DNA from: Branchinecta lynchi
Taxonomy: Eukaryota > Arthropoda > Branchiopoda > Anostraca > Branchinectidae
DNA: 64,000 nucleotides
Direction of reading: 5' to 3'
Assembly (NCBI GenBank): GCA_023053575.1
Contig: JAKZAP010000014.1
Span: 19,742,938 to 19,806,937 of the forward strand
A program made the position numbers and the translations under genes. Every line of letters begins with the position of its first letter. Position 1 is the first letter of the stretch. Under the pieces are notes generated by a model. That model searched no databases and was not told the DNA's origin. It worked only from the letters and a program-made list of their open reading frames with translations. This document shows positions 7,746 through 18,866 of this stretch, piece after piece.

Positions 7746-8426
7746 ATGTCATCAGTCACCCAAAAAGCGTTCGACGCTTCCATCAAGACACTGCAGGACA
7801 AGCTGAATCTTATCCTGAGCAATCACCAGGAGTTGACAAACAGCCTAACGTCAATTTCACAGGATCTCCAGATTCTTCGTAACGAGGCAGAAGATCGAGA
7901 CAAGAAAATTTTAAGCCTTGAAAAAGACCTAGAGGCTCAGAAGTCTCGTACTGACGTACTGGAGGCAAAATTGCTTGAGGTGGAAGTGAAAGATCGTAAT
8001 CTGAACTTGATTGTACATGGTCTCCCGAAAGAAAAAAATCATGAAAGCGTCACAGCAAGTGTGACAGCACTATTCACTGCGAAAATGGAAATCACAAAAA
8101 ACGTATCAATCACTAAGTGCTACCGTGTTCCCAGCAATACAAACGTGACCACCCGAAAACCTACCATTTCCCCAGTTTTCTTGTCCGTTGCGTCGATTAA
8201 TGACATAGAGACGATTTTTGCGAATATATCGAAACTGAAGGGATCGGAAATCTGCATAGTAACTGATCTGCCGCCTAAGCTAAATGCGATCAGGAATGAC
8301 CTTCTTACTCGAGGTAAAGCTTTGCGCGAATCGGGATCAGTGAGATTTACGCGGGTCAAACAAAAAGGCGCGAAATTGTGGCTAGAATCTAAAGTTGACG
8401 CGGATTCCCGGTGGGTAAAATTCTAG
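7746..8426 (+). CDS. LINE ORF1 protein, coiled coil plus RNA-binding-like domain
   Basis: 226 residues. Residues ~10-80 form a heptad coiled coil (LQDKLNLILSNHQELTNSL ... LEKDLEAQKSRTDVLEAKL), followed by RNLNLIVHGLPKEKNHESV and a compact basic domain ending RFTRVKQKGAKLWLESK. This is the coiled-coil/RRM-like ORF1 layout of CR1/L2 and related LINEs, where ORF1p trimerises and binds element RNA. It precedes ORF2 by 288 bases. The frame is intact from ATG to TAG. Confidence 0.82.
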   Translation: MSSVTQKAFDASIKTLQDKLNLILSNHQELTNSLTSISQDLQILRNEAEDRDKKILSLEKDLEAQKSRTDVLEAKLLEVEVKDRNLNLIVHGLPKEKNHESVTASVTALFTAKMEITKNVSITKCYRVPSNTNVTTRKPTISPVFLSVASINDIETIFANISKLKGSEICIVTDLPPKLNAIRNDLLTRGKALRESGSVRFTRVKQKGAKLWLESKVDADSRWVKF

Positions 8427-8714
8427 AATGATCGTGTGATGATTTTGTGAGATTTAGTTATTGTTCCGCTCGTGTAGTATATTGAATGTCTTGTTCTGAG
8501 TGTTGTGTTCAGTTCAGTGTTATTTATCCTTGTGTTCTACAAAGTTCAATGTTTTTTACTTTTTTTCCTGCCCCTTTTGTACCTGTTGCAGTTTTGTCGT
8601 CGGATTCTGTTCCTCCGTCGTTTATTTGTTGTCAAAATGAATCAGCCAAAGGTTCGCCATCTACCAAGTTCGTAAGTTTGCAGATTAAGGTAATACAAAC
8701 ATTTTGGTATTCAG

Positions 8715-11549
8715 ATGAGTCATAATGTGGACGGACATGGTGTAAGCGTTGAGTGCGTACTAAATAATCAACTTGATTTGAGCGATGCGTGTAGAAGCCA
8801 CATGCCCAGTATGAATGAATGTGTGGATGAATTTCTTCAAAATATACCCCCTACTAAAATTTTGTTCCAGGACAGTATTGGTAAAATTGAAAGTTATGGT
8901 AAATTTAGATCAGCGTTTTTTAATTGCCGTGGCCTGATAAGTAGTATGGATTTCATTTCCGACCTAGAATCACATGGGATTTCACTTTTTGGTCTTTGCG
9001 AAACATTTCTTAATTCAGCAACGGAGAAATTGGCTAATATCCAAGGGTTTCAATTTGTTGGTAAAAATAGAGAAACTCATAAAGGAGGGGGTATTGGTTT
9101 GTTTGTTCGAGATGATATTCCATTAGTTATAAACTCTTCTCTTTCTCGTAACGATAAACCTATGGTGCTGGAAAGTCTAAATGTTGAATGTTCGTTGGAG
9201 GGGTCTAAGGTTTTAGTTAGTGTAGTGTACCGATCACCCTCGTCGTCTGTAAAGGAGTTTATTGAATGTTATGAGCTTTTGATGAATGACATCCAGAAGA
9301 CAAATTACAAACAGCTAATAATAATGGGTGACTTCAATATTGACCTTCTTGCAATTAATAAAACAGCCCAAAGTTCTTCAAAAGAAAACGCTCTTGAATT
9401 TCTTTGCATGAATTTATCACGAGGACTCGTACCTACTTGCCGTGTTGCAACACGTGTAGCACACGAATCCGCTACCCTTATTGATAATATTTATTCTACC
9501 CTTCCTGTTATTTCTACTCACACGATTTTAAATGATTTTTCAGATCATTCGCTTTTGATCTCGGATTTTTCGATGTGCCGTTCAAGTAATCGTCGTGTAC
9601 ATAAATTATCGCGATCAATAACGGCAGAAAAAATGATTGCTTTAAAAAATAAACTAAGTTTACATGATTGGAGTTTAGTTTTTCAGACAAGGTGTGCGAA
9701 TGAAGCAACTGAACTTTTTGTTGAAGTTTTTGGACGGTATATAGATGAGATTTGTCCCATGGTTTCGAAAAAGCATAAGAAAATACCTAAGAAGGCATGG
9801 CTAACACCTGGTCTTTTAAGATCTGTCATTGTGAAAAATAAATTGTTCAAAAAATATAAGACTACCCCAAACAATGAAAATCTGTCAGTATTTAAGATCT
9901 ATAAAAATAAGTTGGTAAAGATAATTAGGGTTGCTAAAGCCGAGTATTATAAGAATGCTTTTTCGGATGTAAATGGCAACCAGAAAAAAACATGGGAACT
10001 AATTAATGACCTTTTAGGACACAGAACCAAAAGTTCTTGTCCCAAAGAATTAATTGATGATAATAATTGTAACGTCACTGATGAACGAAAGATGGCCGAC
10101 CTTTTCAATAATTATTTTTCGACTATTGGAGAAAAAATAGCTTCGCTTTGTCCGAAAGATGCAGATAATTCTTTTACAGAACATCTACCACCACCTATGG
10201 ATAAAACAATGTTTTTAGCACCCGCTACACCAACAGAACTTCAGAATATTGTGTCTTTAATGAAAAATGGTCATTCGGAAGCTCTTGACGGGTCCTCATC
10301 ATCAATCCTTAAACAAATTTTTCCTGGCATTTCTGAAGTGTTTTCTCACATAGTTAATCTTGTTTTTCAATCTGGAGTATTTCCTTCAGCTTTTAAAGAA
10401 TCTAAAATTGTGCCCCTTCACAAAGGGGATGACCCCCGGCTGTGTTCTAATTATCGACCTATATCTATTTTGTCATCATTTTCAAAGGTTATTGAAAAAG
10501 CGTTATATAATAGAATTTATAGTTTTCTTGATAAATTCAAATTTTTTTCTAAATTACAGTTTGGATTTCGGAAAAAACACAGCACGGAACATCCTATGTG
10601 TATAATAGTTCAGTATATTAATGATAGTCTGGATCGTGGGGAGTCACCGGCCACCATTTTTTTGGATATACAGAAAGCGTTCGACACGATTTCGCATAAA
10701 ATACTATTTTGTAAACTTACAAATTCTGGTATCCGTGGGAAAGCATTTGATCTACTTCAGTCTTATTTGACTGCAAGACAACAATGTGTTAAACTGGGTA
10801 ATTCCTCGTCTGAAAAGCTAACCTTGCCTGCTGTTGGAATTCCACAAGGCTCAGTTTTGGGCCCTTTGCTATTTCTAATATATGTTAATGATCTGAATGA
10901 AATTTCTAATTCTGATTCATCAAAAATTAATACTCAATTCGCAGACGACACAGCAGCATCTGTTTCAGCATCTAACCAAGGTGAACTGGAATCTAATCTC
11001 ATTTCTTCTTTTTCACTTTTAATGAAATGGTTATCTGCTAACAAACTTACGTTGAATAAAAAGAAAACAAAATTCATAGTGTATAGTCGGACAGGCTGCA
11101 AGTTTCCAGATCTGAAGTCCATTCCTGTCCCTTGTGGTGATGGTACTATTTTTGAGTTCGCTAGGGTAGAATCTATTCGGTATTTGGGAGTAGTGTTTGA
11201 TGAGAATTTATCATGGAAATTGCATGTGAATAACATACGGGTGAAAGTTTCTCGTGGTGTTGGTGCTATGAACAGACTAAAGAATTTACTCCCTTATCCA
11301 GCAATGCGATCTTTGTATTATTCGTTAATTCAGTCACACATAGAGTATGCTTCTATTGTTTATTTAAATACTTTCAGATCTCACTTGTCTTCGCTCCAGA
11401 TTCTTCAAAACAAGGCTTTACGAATTCTCAAACAATCCCTGCCCCAAGTAAATTTCCGGGAAAGTCTGACACAGAAACACTGTATGTTCTCCTTAATATT
11501 CTTCCAGTGCAACTTTTGCTATTTCTGCAAGTGTTCATTTTTAAAGTAA
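8715..11549 (+). CDS. LINE ORF2: AP endonuclease + reverse transcriptase (3' end frameshifted)
   Basis: 944 residues. The endonuclease shows FFNCRGL, GLCETFL (Glu), VVYRSPSS, IMGDFNIDLL and DFSDHSLLI. The reverse transcriptase shows KIVPLHKGDDPRLCSNYRPI, FGFRKKHSTEHP, IFLDIQKAFDTISH (motif A), GIPQGSVLGPLLFLIYVNDL (motif B), QFADDTAA (catalytic DD) and YLGVVFDENLSWKLHV. The conserved C-terminal tail continues out of frame: from about 11471 it reads on in the +2 frame (LYVLLNILPVQLLLFLQVF), and from about 11677 in the +1 frame (SLRYTIPTVWEKYKNDVPEW), ending at a TAA at 11806. Two small indels have thus broken the last ~110 codons. All catalytic residues remain. Confidence 0.93.
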   Translation: MSHNVDGHGVSVECVLNNQLDLSDACRSHMPSMNECVDEFLQNIPPTKILFQDSIGKIESYGKFRSAFFNCRGLISSMDFISDLESHGISLFGLCETFLNSATEKLANIQGFQFVGKNRETHKGGGIGLFVRDDIPLVINSSLSRNDKPMVLESLNVECSLEGSKVLVSVVYRSPSSSVKEFIECYELLMNDIQKTNYKQLIIMGDFNIDLLAINKTAQSSSKENALEFLCMNLSRGLVPTCRVATRVAHESATLIDNIYSTLPVISTHTILNDFSDHSLLISDFSMCRSSNRRVHKLSRSITAEKMIALKNKLSLHDWSLVFQTRCANEATELFVEVFGRYIDEICPMVSKKHKKIPKKAWLTPGLLRSVIVKNKLFKKYKTTPNNENLSVFKIYKNKLVKIIRVAKAEYYKNAFSDVNGNQKKTWELINDLLGHRTKSSCPKELIDDNNCNVTDERKMADLFNNYFSTIGEKIASLCPKDADNSFTEHLPPPMDKTMFLAPATPTELQNIVSLMKNGHSEALDGSSSSILKQIFPGISEVFSHIVNLVFQSGVFPSAFKESKIVPLHKGDDPRLCSNYRPISILSSFSKVIEKALYNRIYSFLDKFKFFSKLQFGFRKKHSTEHPMCIIVQYINDSLDRGESPATIFLDIQKAFDTISHKILFCKLTNSGIRGKAFDLLQSYLTARQQCVKLGNSSSEKLTLPAVGIPQGSVLGPLLFLIYVNDLNEISNSDSSKINTQFADDTAASVSASNQGELESNLISSFSLLMKWLSANKLTLNKKKTKFIVYSRTGCKFPDLKSIPVPCGDGTIFEFARVESIRYLGVVFDENLSWKLHVNNIRVKVSRGVGAMNRLKNLLPYPAMRSLYYSLIQSHIEYASIVYLNTFRSHLSSLQILQNKALRILKQSLPQVNFRESLTQKHCMFSLIFFQCNFCYFCKCSFLK

Positions 11550-12520
11550 ATTTAGATCGCCATTTGCTTCCATCATATTTTTCTTATATGGACCTGATAT
11601 CTCTAGCGCCATCATGTCAAATGCACACGAGATCTAACACTAACTCCCAAAAATTAAGTGTGAAAGATCCAGATTTTCTCTACGATATACAATACCAACT
11701 GTGTGGGAAAAATACAAAAATGATGTTCCAGAATGGTTGGAAGGAAGCCCATCGCTTATCAGGTTCCGACTCAAAGGACTACTGATTATTAATTTTAAAA
11801 AATTATAATAGTTATGTAAGAATTTTTTTTTCTTTTTTTTTCATTAGAGTGTGGTTGGTTAATTGAATGACTGTTTCGTGTGTGGTTGGTTTATGCTGTA
11901 CGCATTCTCGCTTACTAGTCAAATGTCATTTTTGTTTATTTTTCCCAAGAGGGGAAATATAAATTTTTATTTTATTTGTTGGTAGATAGCAGGTTATTTC
12001 ATACAGGTCAGATAAATTAAGTTATATTATTTTTGTTAGATTTATAGGGTAAGTAGTTGTTGTAATTATAGTAAAAATTTTAACAAGCACTGCATGTTCG
12101 AATTGTTTTTCTCCACAGTGCTTGTGTCATCTATTTGTATTTTTGTGTAAAATTAAAAAAAATTGAACTTGAAATTGAACTTGAACTTGAACCACTCACC
12201 CTCAACTCATAGCGAATTGTTCTGCGGGGAAGGTAAATGGATTGGAACGCACCCAAGATCCCGATCCTTTGGAAATCGACACTCTCTGCAGAGAGTATAT
12301 TGACATTGACAACATACCCTACAACCTGTAGAAAGTGCTCCTTTCTTCACAATTTGGGTTTTAATTATTTTTTTTTGTGCCAAATATTATGAGTGCTCAG
12401 AATTCTTCAAAGGTTTTAAGTTGTCTGCAGATGCTAGAGAAACACATCAGGAAATACGACTTCATTTTCCTGTAGTGACCGAAGATTCGACTGCAAGGAA
12501 ACTTTAAGAAAGTCAATTTT

Positions 12521-14965
12521 TATGGCACTTGCCCTTCGGCCAAGTGCCATATAGCGATCGCAATTTCTGTCCGTCCGTCGGTCTGTCGGTCTGTCCAGGT
12601 TTTGCTAGTTCGGGCACTTCCAGATAAGCTAGGACGATAAGACTTGGCAAGCGTATCAGGGACCCCAAATGATTAAGTTGGAAATAGTCACTTCCCCGAT
12701 CCGAGCACCGTGGGGAGAGTGGAGGGAGGGGGAATCCGGAATCTTGAGGTATTTTTAACTTTTGAACGGGTGATCGGATCTCGATGAAACTTGATATTTG
12801 GAACGACCTCATGCCTCAGACGACCCACTTAAAATCCGGACCGGATCCGGTGACTTTTGGGGGGAGCTGGAGGGGGCAACCGGAAATCTTGGGAAACGCT
12901 ATGAGTGGAGGGATCGAGATGAAACTTGGTGGGAAGACACCTAGCAAACACTAGATACATCATTGACATAACCGAGCCGATTCGGGCACTGTGGGGGGAG
13001 TGGAGGGAGGGGGAATCCGGAACCTTGAGGTATTTATAACTTTTGAACGGGTGATCGGATCTCGATGGAACTTGATATTTGGAAAGACCTCATGCCTCAG
13101 ACGACGTACTTAAAATCCGGACCGGATCCGGTGACTTTTGGGGGGAGCTGGAGGGGGCAACCGGAAATCTTGGGAAACGCTATGAGTGGAGGGATCGAGA
13201 TGAAACTTGGTGGGAAGACACCTAGCAAACACTAGATACATCATTGACATAACCGAGCCGATTCGGGTACTGTGGGGGGGGAGTGGAGGGAGGGGGAATC
13301 CGGAATCTTGAGGTATTTATAACTTTTGAACGGGTGATTGGATCTCGATGAAACTTGATATTTGGAACGACCTCATGCCTCAGACGCCCACTTAAAATCC
13401 GGACCGGATCCGGTGACTTTTGGGGGGAGCTGGAGGGGGCAACCGGAAATCTTGGGAAACGCTATGAGTGGAGGGATCGAGATGAAACTTGGTGAGAAGA
13501 CACCTAGCAAACACTAGATACATCACTGACACAACCGAGCCGATTCGGGCACTGTGGGGGGGAGTGGAGGGAGGGGGAATCCGGAACCTTGAGGTATTTA
13601 TAACTTTTGAACGGGTGATCGGATCTCGATGGAACTTGATATTTGGAAAGACCTCATGCCTCAGACGACGTACTTAAAATCCGGACCGGATCCGGTGACT
13701 TTTGGGGGGAGCTGGAGGGGGCAACCGGAAATCTTGGGAAACGCTATGAGTGGAGGGATCGAGATGAAACTTGGTGGGATGACACCTAGCAAACACTATG
13801 ATACATCATTGACATAACCGAGCCGATTCGGGTACTGTGGGGGGGAGTGGAGGGAGGGGGAATCCGGAATCTTGAGGTATTTATAACTTTTGAACGGGTG
13901 ATCGGATCTCGATGGAATTATTGGGAAAGACCTCATGCCTCAGAACGACCCACTTAAAATCCGGACCGGATCCGGTGACTTTTGGGGGGAGCTGGAGGAG
14001 GCAACCGGAAATCTTGGGAAACGCTATGAGTGGAGGGGTCGAGAAGAAACTTGGTGGGAAGACGCCTAGTAAACACTAGATACATCATTGACATGAGCCG
14101 ATTCGGGCACTGTCGGGGGAGTGGAGGGAGGGGAATCCGGAATCTTGAGGTATTTATAACTTTTTAACGGGTGACCGGATCTCGATGAAACTTGATATTT
14201 CGAACGACCTCATGCCTCAGACGACCCACTTAAAATCCTGACCGGATCCGGTGAATTTTGGGGGGAGCTCGAGGGGGCAACCGGAAATCTTGGGAAACGC
14301 TGTGAGTGGAGGGATCGAGATGAAACATGGTGTGAAGATACATCATTGACATAACCGAGCCAATTCGGGCACTGTGGGGGGAGTGGAGGGAGGGGGAATC
14401 CGGAATCTTGAGGTATTTATAACTTTTGAACGGGTGGTCGGATGTCGATGGAACTTGATATTTGGAAAGGCCTCATGCCTCAGACGACCCACTTAAAATC
14501 CGGACCGGATCCGGTGACTTTTGGGGGAGCTGGAGGGGTTAACCGGAAATCTTGGGTAACGCTATGAGTGGAGGGATCGAGATGAAACTTGGTGGGAAGA
14601 CACCTAGCAAACAATAGATAAATCATTGACATGACCGAGCCGATTCGGGCACTGTGGGGGGAGTGGAGGGAGGGGGAATCCGGAATCTTGAGGTATTTAT
14701 AACTTTTGAACGGGTGACCGGATCTCGATGAAACTTGATATTTGGAAAGACCTCATGCCTCAGACGACCCACTTAAAATCCGGACCGGATCCGGTGACTT
14801 TTGGGGAGAGCTGGAGGGGAGAACCGGAAATATTGGAAAACGCTATTAGTGGAGGGATCGAGATGAAACTTGGTGGGAAGACACCTGGCAAACACTAGAT
14901 ATATCATTGACATAACCGAGCCGTGCCTACTCGTAACAAGTGCCATATGAGCTCGTAGCTCTTGT
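12521..14965 (+). mobile_element. family A element, copy A1 (Helentron-associated-like)
   Basis: 5' end is a hairpin, TATGGCACTTG ... CAAGTGCCATA (12521-12551). A GTCCGTCGGTCTGTC microsatellite (12569-12596) follows, then about eight ~281 bp tandem units, then CAAGTGCCAT (14937-14946) and a terminal hairpin GAGCTcgtAGCTC ending CTTGT at 14965. It is flanked by T on both sides and has no visible target duplication. It sits in the SMARCC intron and stops 35 bases before the next exon. Confidence 0.75.
12690..14930 (+). repeat. ~281 bp tandem repeat array
   Basis: The landmark TTCGGGC/TACTGTGG recurs at 12981, 13262, 13544, 13827, 14102, 14364 and 14644, spacing 281, 282, 283, 275, 262 and 280. 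A diverged first unit starts near 12700. Each unit has two related halves carrying GATGAAACTTG. G-tract length differs between units. Confidence 0.92.
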
Positions 14966-15000
14966 TAGATTTTAGCTTTGATTTTTTTTTTTTTTTTTAG

Positions 15001-15096
15001 GACGAAGTTCCGTCTGTCCTCATGGATGCTCATATGAAGAACGTTGAAGCTATGTTAGCTAAGGGTGAAACAGACCCGGCTGCAGCGCTTTCTCAG
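15001..15096 (+). CDS. SMARCC: SMARCC exon B
   Basis: 32 codons beginning DEVPSVLMDAHMKNVEAM, matching the vertebrate 'EEVPLELVEAHVKKVQEAA' segment directly after exon A. The acceptor is a T18AG tract; the donor is CAG|GTAACC. Phase 0 on both sides, so it continues exon A in frame. The upstream intron ends with only 35 bases after repeat element A1. Confidence 0.93.
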
Positions 15097-15149
15097 GTAA
15101 CCGTCTTCTGTTAGCTTTAACCCGATCCCTCCTTTTGTCGTCGAGTAGT

Positions 15150-16060
15150 CATAGTACAGGTTCTTTAACGCATTTTGACTTGTGCAGACATATATTTTCT
15201 GTGAAAATATCTATACCTGTTGCCCCTGAAGCAACTAAAGATTTTCAAATTTCAATTTCAGTTTGTCGATGACAAAAATAGCAGCGGAAGTCAAAAACAG
15301 TTTAAAACACAAAAAACTGCTCATTCTTGTCCTACACCCTAAACCCAGGGTATACTTGATGTTTGTATATAATAGAATATAATAATTACCAAAGTAGCCC
15401 GTGGGCCATATGGCAACGAAAACTGTAGAGGTAAACTAAATTAAATAGATTACAAACAGTCCTCCTTATTATAAAAATTTCGTTCAATGCTCCATGGCAG
15501 ACCTCAAAAAATAGTGCAGGTTCTTTAACGCCATTTTGTCTTGTGCAGACATATGTTTTCAGTGAAAACATCTATACCTGTTGCCACCTGAAGCAACTAA
15601 AGATTTTGACCATTCTTGTCCTACATCCCACACCCAGGGCATACTTGATGTTTGTATAGAATAGAATAGAATATAATATATGGCAACAATAGCTGTACAG
15701 GTACACTAAATGTTATAAATTACAAACACTCCTCCTTATTATAAAAATCTAGTTCTATGCTCCATCGCAAACCTCAAGAAACGTCCAAGTTTGTTCACAG
15801 TAAGGAAACATTCATCATCCAACCATCCACTCTTCATTAATAAATTAAATATTAAACTAAACAGGCAATGTCGCTTAAAATGCCCGAAGTTCATACTCGA
15901 AATACAACAGGATTCGGAGACAGCTTTATGAGCTTTCGAAACCCAAAATACTGTGAACAAATCAGGGATACCACCACAGACGCTTTGGATATGGCTGAAC
16001 ACCTAGAAGCCTAGAACTGCATAAAGCGCTGGCGAATCATTCCGTTTAATTAATATAGTA
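15150..16060 (-). repeat. duplicated LINE 3'-end fragments
   Basis: A ~355 bp direct duplication (about 15154-15510 and 15511-15776) shares GTGCAGACATAT and CTTGATGTTTGTATA. On the minus strand each copy carries an ATTCT-type microsatellite tail; 15739-16002 minus reads like the decayed C-terminal tail of a CR1/L2 reverse transcriptase. Confidence 0.5.
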
Positions 16061-16118
16061 AATGAAAAGGCTCAGAATAGCTCGTCTAAAACAGATCTTG
16101 ATAGACTTTTTTCAGTTA

Positions 16119-16382
16119 GAGCGTGTTCCACCCTATTTACCGTATTTACTACGCATGACGTCACGAATTCTGGCTTTTGGCGTCAAGGCTGGAACGTATT
16201 TTTCTATTTTATCGCGCAACGTGCTAATCGGCCAATCTCTAGTTACCACGCTTACCATGGTCCCGAGCGTGGTAAGCAAATAGTTACCATTAGTTACTGT
16301 TTCGACAAGGTTGGAACGGTCAGCGTAGTAGTTTTTCACGAGGTTGGAACGAAAACTGTTAATAGATGGGTGGAACACGCTC
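16119..16382. mobile_element. PIF/Harbinger-like MITE
   Basis: 264 bp with perfect 15-bp inverted termini, GAGCGTGTTCCACCC at 16119 and GGGTGGAACACGCTC ending 16382. It is flanked by TTA at 16116-16118 and 16383-16385, the 3-bp TWA duplication expected for this superfamily. No ORF inside. Confidence 0.88.
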
Positions 16383-16806
16383 TTAGAAGTTGTCTCATGG
16401 CTAGAGGGCTTTAATCGAGTCAGCCGTTAGTATTGGGGATGGGAGCGAATTCCACCAATTCATAAACCTGTTCTGGAAGGGCGAATTTCAGTGTGTTGGT
16501 GAAGCGCCAGCCACTCAGTCGACTACATATTTGGTAGAGTCCAGTAAAAAAAATTTGGACAAGCTAGAGCGCTTTTAGTATGGACAGGTATCTGATTTTT
16601 TTGATACTGTTTAGATGCGGTTGCGGATCTCAGTCCTGTTTCCGAGATTCAGGGTGTGTTGGAACACACGCGTAATGAAGACTGGCACCCGGATTTCTTG
16701 GATGCGACTGCGAATTTTCAGGTCCTGTAGCCAAGTTTCTGCCAGTGGGAGTAGGACTCGCTGCAAGTTGGAACCGGGGTCGTATGTAATTTTGTTGTTA
16801 ATTTAG

Positions 16807-17010
16807 AGCGGTATTGCCGGAACTGCCACAGAAAAAGAATCCGAAAAGGAAGGTGAAAAGGCAGAGGGGCAAAAAGAAGAAGAAAAGAAAGCAGAATCAA
16901 TGGAAGTTGACAAAGCAGAAGAGAAACCCAAAGAGAACGGAGATACTAAAGCTGAACAGAAAAGCCCTGTTAAAGAAGAACCAAAGCCGGAACAGTCAGC
17001 AACAGAAACG
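16807..17010 (+). CDS. SMARCC: SMARCC exon C, acidic linker
   Basis: 68 codons starting SGIAGTATEKESEKEGEKAE, equivalent to 'SSCIAGT' plus the Glu/Lys-rich linker of vertebrate SMARCC1. It includes ESMEVDKAEEKPKENGD and a KSPVKEEPKPEQ segment that resembles a sumoylation-type VKEE site. Acceptor TTAATTTAG, donor ACG|GTAAGT, phase 0 both sides. Such linkers vary between phyla and are probably disordered. Confidence 0.92.
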
Positions 17011-17129
17011 GTAAGTTGATACGATTACCAGTAAGTTAATTAAAAAGCCTCTTGAAGATTGAAAGTTATTAGCCGACAAGTTTTTGTCTTTGCACTACCA
17101 TTTATAAATGCAGACTGGAGCAGAAAACT

Positions 17130-17300
17130 GTTTAGTTGAGTTGGAAGGAGGGGGGGGGGGGATCGTGTGACATGCCTTAGGTCCGAACCGATGGAAAGAT
17201 CGAGACAAAACTTGATTTTCGATGCAGTCATAAGCTCTAGTCTGTCGTTTCTAGCTCCGGCAGCTGTGGACGTTGGAGCGGGGTCCGAAAAAGTCATCTT
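17130..17300 (+). repeat. fragment related to family A monomer
   Basis: Has a GGAGGGGGGGGGG tract, ATCGTGTGACATG, and GATCGAGACAAAACTTGATTT in the order seen in the diverged family A unit near 63650. Confidence 0.5.
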
Positions 17301-17814
17301 CTCTTGGCAGTGCAGGCCCTAACTACCGATACATGCATACCCCCCCCCCCAACAAAAAAAAATAAAAAAATACATGCATACAACTTTTGCAAGTGCAAGG
17401 TCAAGTGCTCACAGACTGCAACACCGAATGTTAAAGAACGACCCGAGTTAAATGCTTCTACTGGGAAAAACTCAGATTAGTGTGACACCTGTCAGTGATA
17501 TGCTTACGCTATAAAAAGCATTGGTACCCTACGCAAATCCCAGTATCCGAAAGTAGCGTTTTTTTTTCACCGATCAGGCTTTGCACAAGTGTTTCGGAGA
17601 TGGGACATTCGATACACTGTGAATCTTGATGCGTTTACGACGAGTTATGAACGATGCTCAGAATTTGTATGCTATGGATTTTTTTAAGTGTTATTTTCGT
17701 CAGAAGATGTTCTAGGTTTGATAACATCTAAAATAAGGTCTGTGAATGTTACCAAACTTCGATCGGACCATGTCTTCTCGTGTTCTCTTTTCACAGCTGT
17801 TTCTTCTCTTCTAG

Positions 17815-18021
17815 CTCAAGCCAACCACAGAGGAAAAAACTGCCGAACAGCCATCTGCCGCTCAAGGGGAAAAAATCAAGAAGTCCCCACTTGCCGCCGA
17901 GGCTGCCATTCAGTCCGCGGCAGCTGCCGCGCTTGCTTCTGCGGCAGTCAAGGCTAAACATCTGGCAGCTGCAGAGGAGAGGAAAATTAAGTCACTTGTG
18001 GCTCTGTTGGTTGAAACTCAG
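17815..18021 (+). CDS. SMARCC: SMARCC exon D, Ala-rich and leucine-zipper start
   Basis: 69 codons. A Glu-rich start leads into [20 protein letters not shown] and [19 protein letters not shown], nearly identical to vertebrate SMARCC1 in the region that opens the C-terminal coiled coil used for dimerisation. Acceptor TTCTCTTCTAG, donor CAG|GTAAGG, phase 0 both sides. The next exon continues with [15 protein letters not shown], as in vertebrates. Confidence 0.95.
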
Positions 18022-18340
18022 GTAAGGGTTGAGGGGCAACCGTTCCGTTTTGCTTTTTCTTTAATGGTAGGCTGGGGGGGGGGGGGATGAGTACGATTAT
18101 TTTCTGTATTTACTCGCATTTTGGCTGGTTTAAAAGAAGTTCGCTACAGCACAGACTCTTGTTGCTGCCTGCCCAGAATGCTTCACATTTGCATGTTCTT
18201 TGACAAGTTTTCCTGGCAAAATCATGGTGAAGCAGGAGACAGTTGAATGGATGATTTTGTTTCTGATGTTGTAGTAGTAGTAGAGTAGTAGTAGATTTTT
18301 AATTCTAAAAAGTACTTTCACAGCGTGAACGCCGAATTTG

Positions 18341-18700
18341 ACTTCTACGTCCAAACATAACTAAACACTCGAATCAATTTGTCAGTCGAATAATAATTGC
18401 AACATAATTCGTAACAAATTCATCAGTCGATACAAAACTTAACTACCACAATTTACACGATGGGCTCATTCGGCGAACATTTTGCCAAAAACTTCTAAAA
18501 CAAATAAAAATCTTCTAAAATCTTCGACTTCTACGTCCAAACATAACTAAACACTCGAATCAATTTGTCAGTCAAATAATAATTGCAACATAATTCGTAA
18601 CAAATTCATCAGTCGATACAAAACTTAACTACCACAATTTACACGATGGGCTCATTCGGCGAACATTTTGCCAAAAACTTCTAAAACAAATAAAAATCAC
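18341..18700 (-). repeat. 186-bp tandem duplication in LINE 3' UTR
   Basis: Copies begin ACTTCTACGTCCAAAC at 18341 and 18527 and are almost identical, differing at single bases such as CAGTCG/CAGTCA. Confidence 0.9.
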
Positions 18701-18866
18701 TTTAAAGAAATGGTAAAAAAAAAAAAAATTTCAAATTCAATCAAAGTAAATTTTTAATCATTACGTCAAAAGTAATTTCACTTAAAAATATATATAAAAC
18801 AAAATAAAACATTCTAAAAGAGTCAAAAACTAAAACTAACAAATTCAACAAAAATAATGACTAAGT

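Larger units (their letters stand above)
7600..12191 (+). mobile_element. CR1/L2-like LINE, nearly full length
   Basis: Contains ORF1, ORF2 and a 3' end of AATTAAAAAA followed by repeated TTGAAC units at 12163-12191, a microsatellite tail typical of the jockey superfamily. The left edge is approximate. It lies in the SMARCC intron in sense orientation. Confidence 0.85.

Noticed and set aside
12513..13817. ORFs over the 281-bp array on both strands
   Set aside because: Repeat-derived; frames change with small indels in the G tracts.
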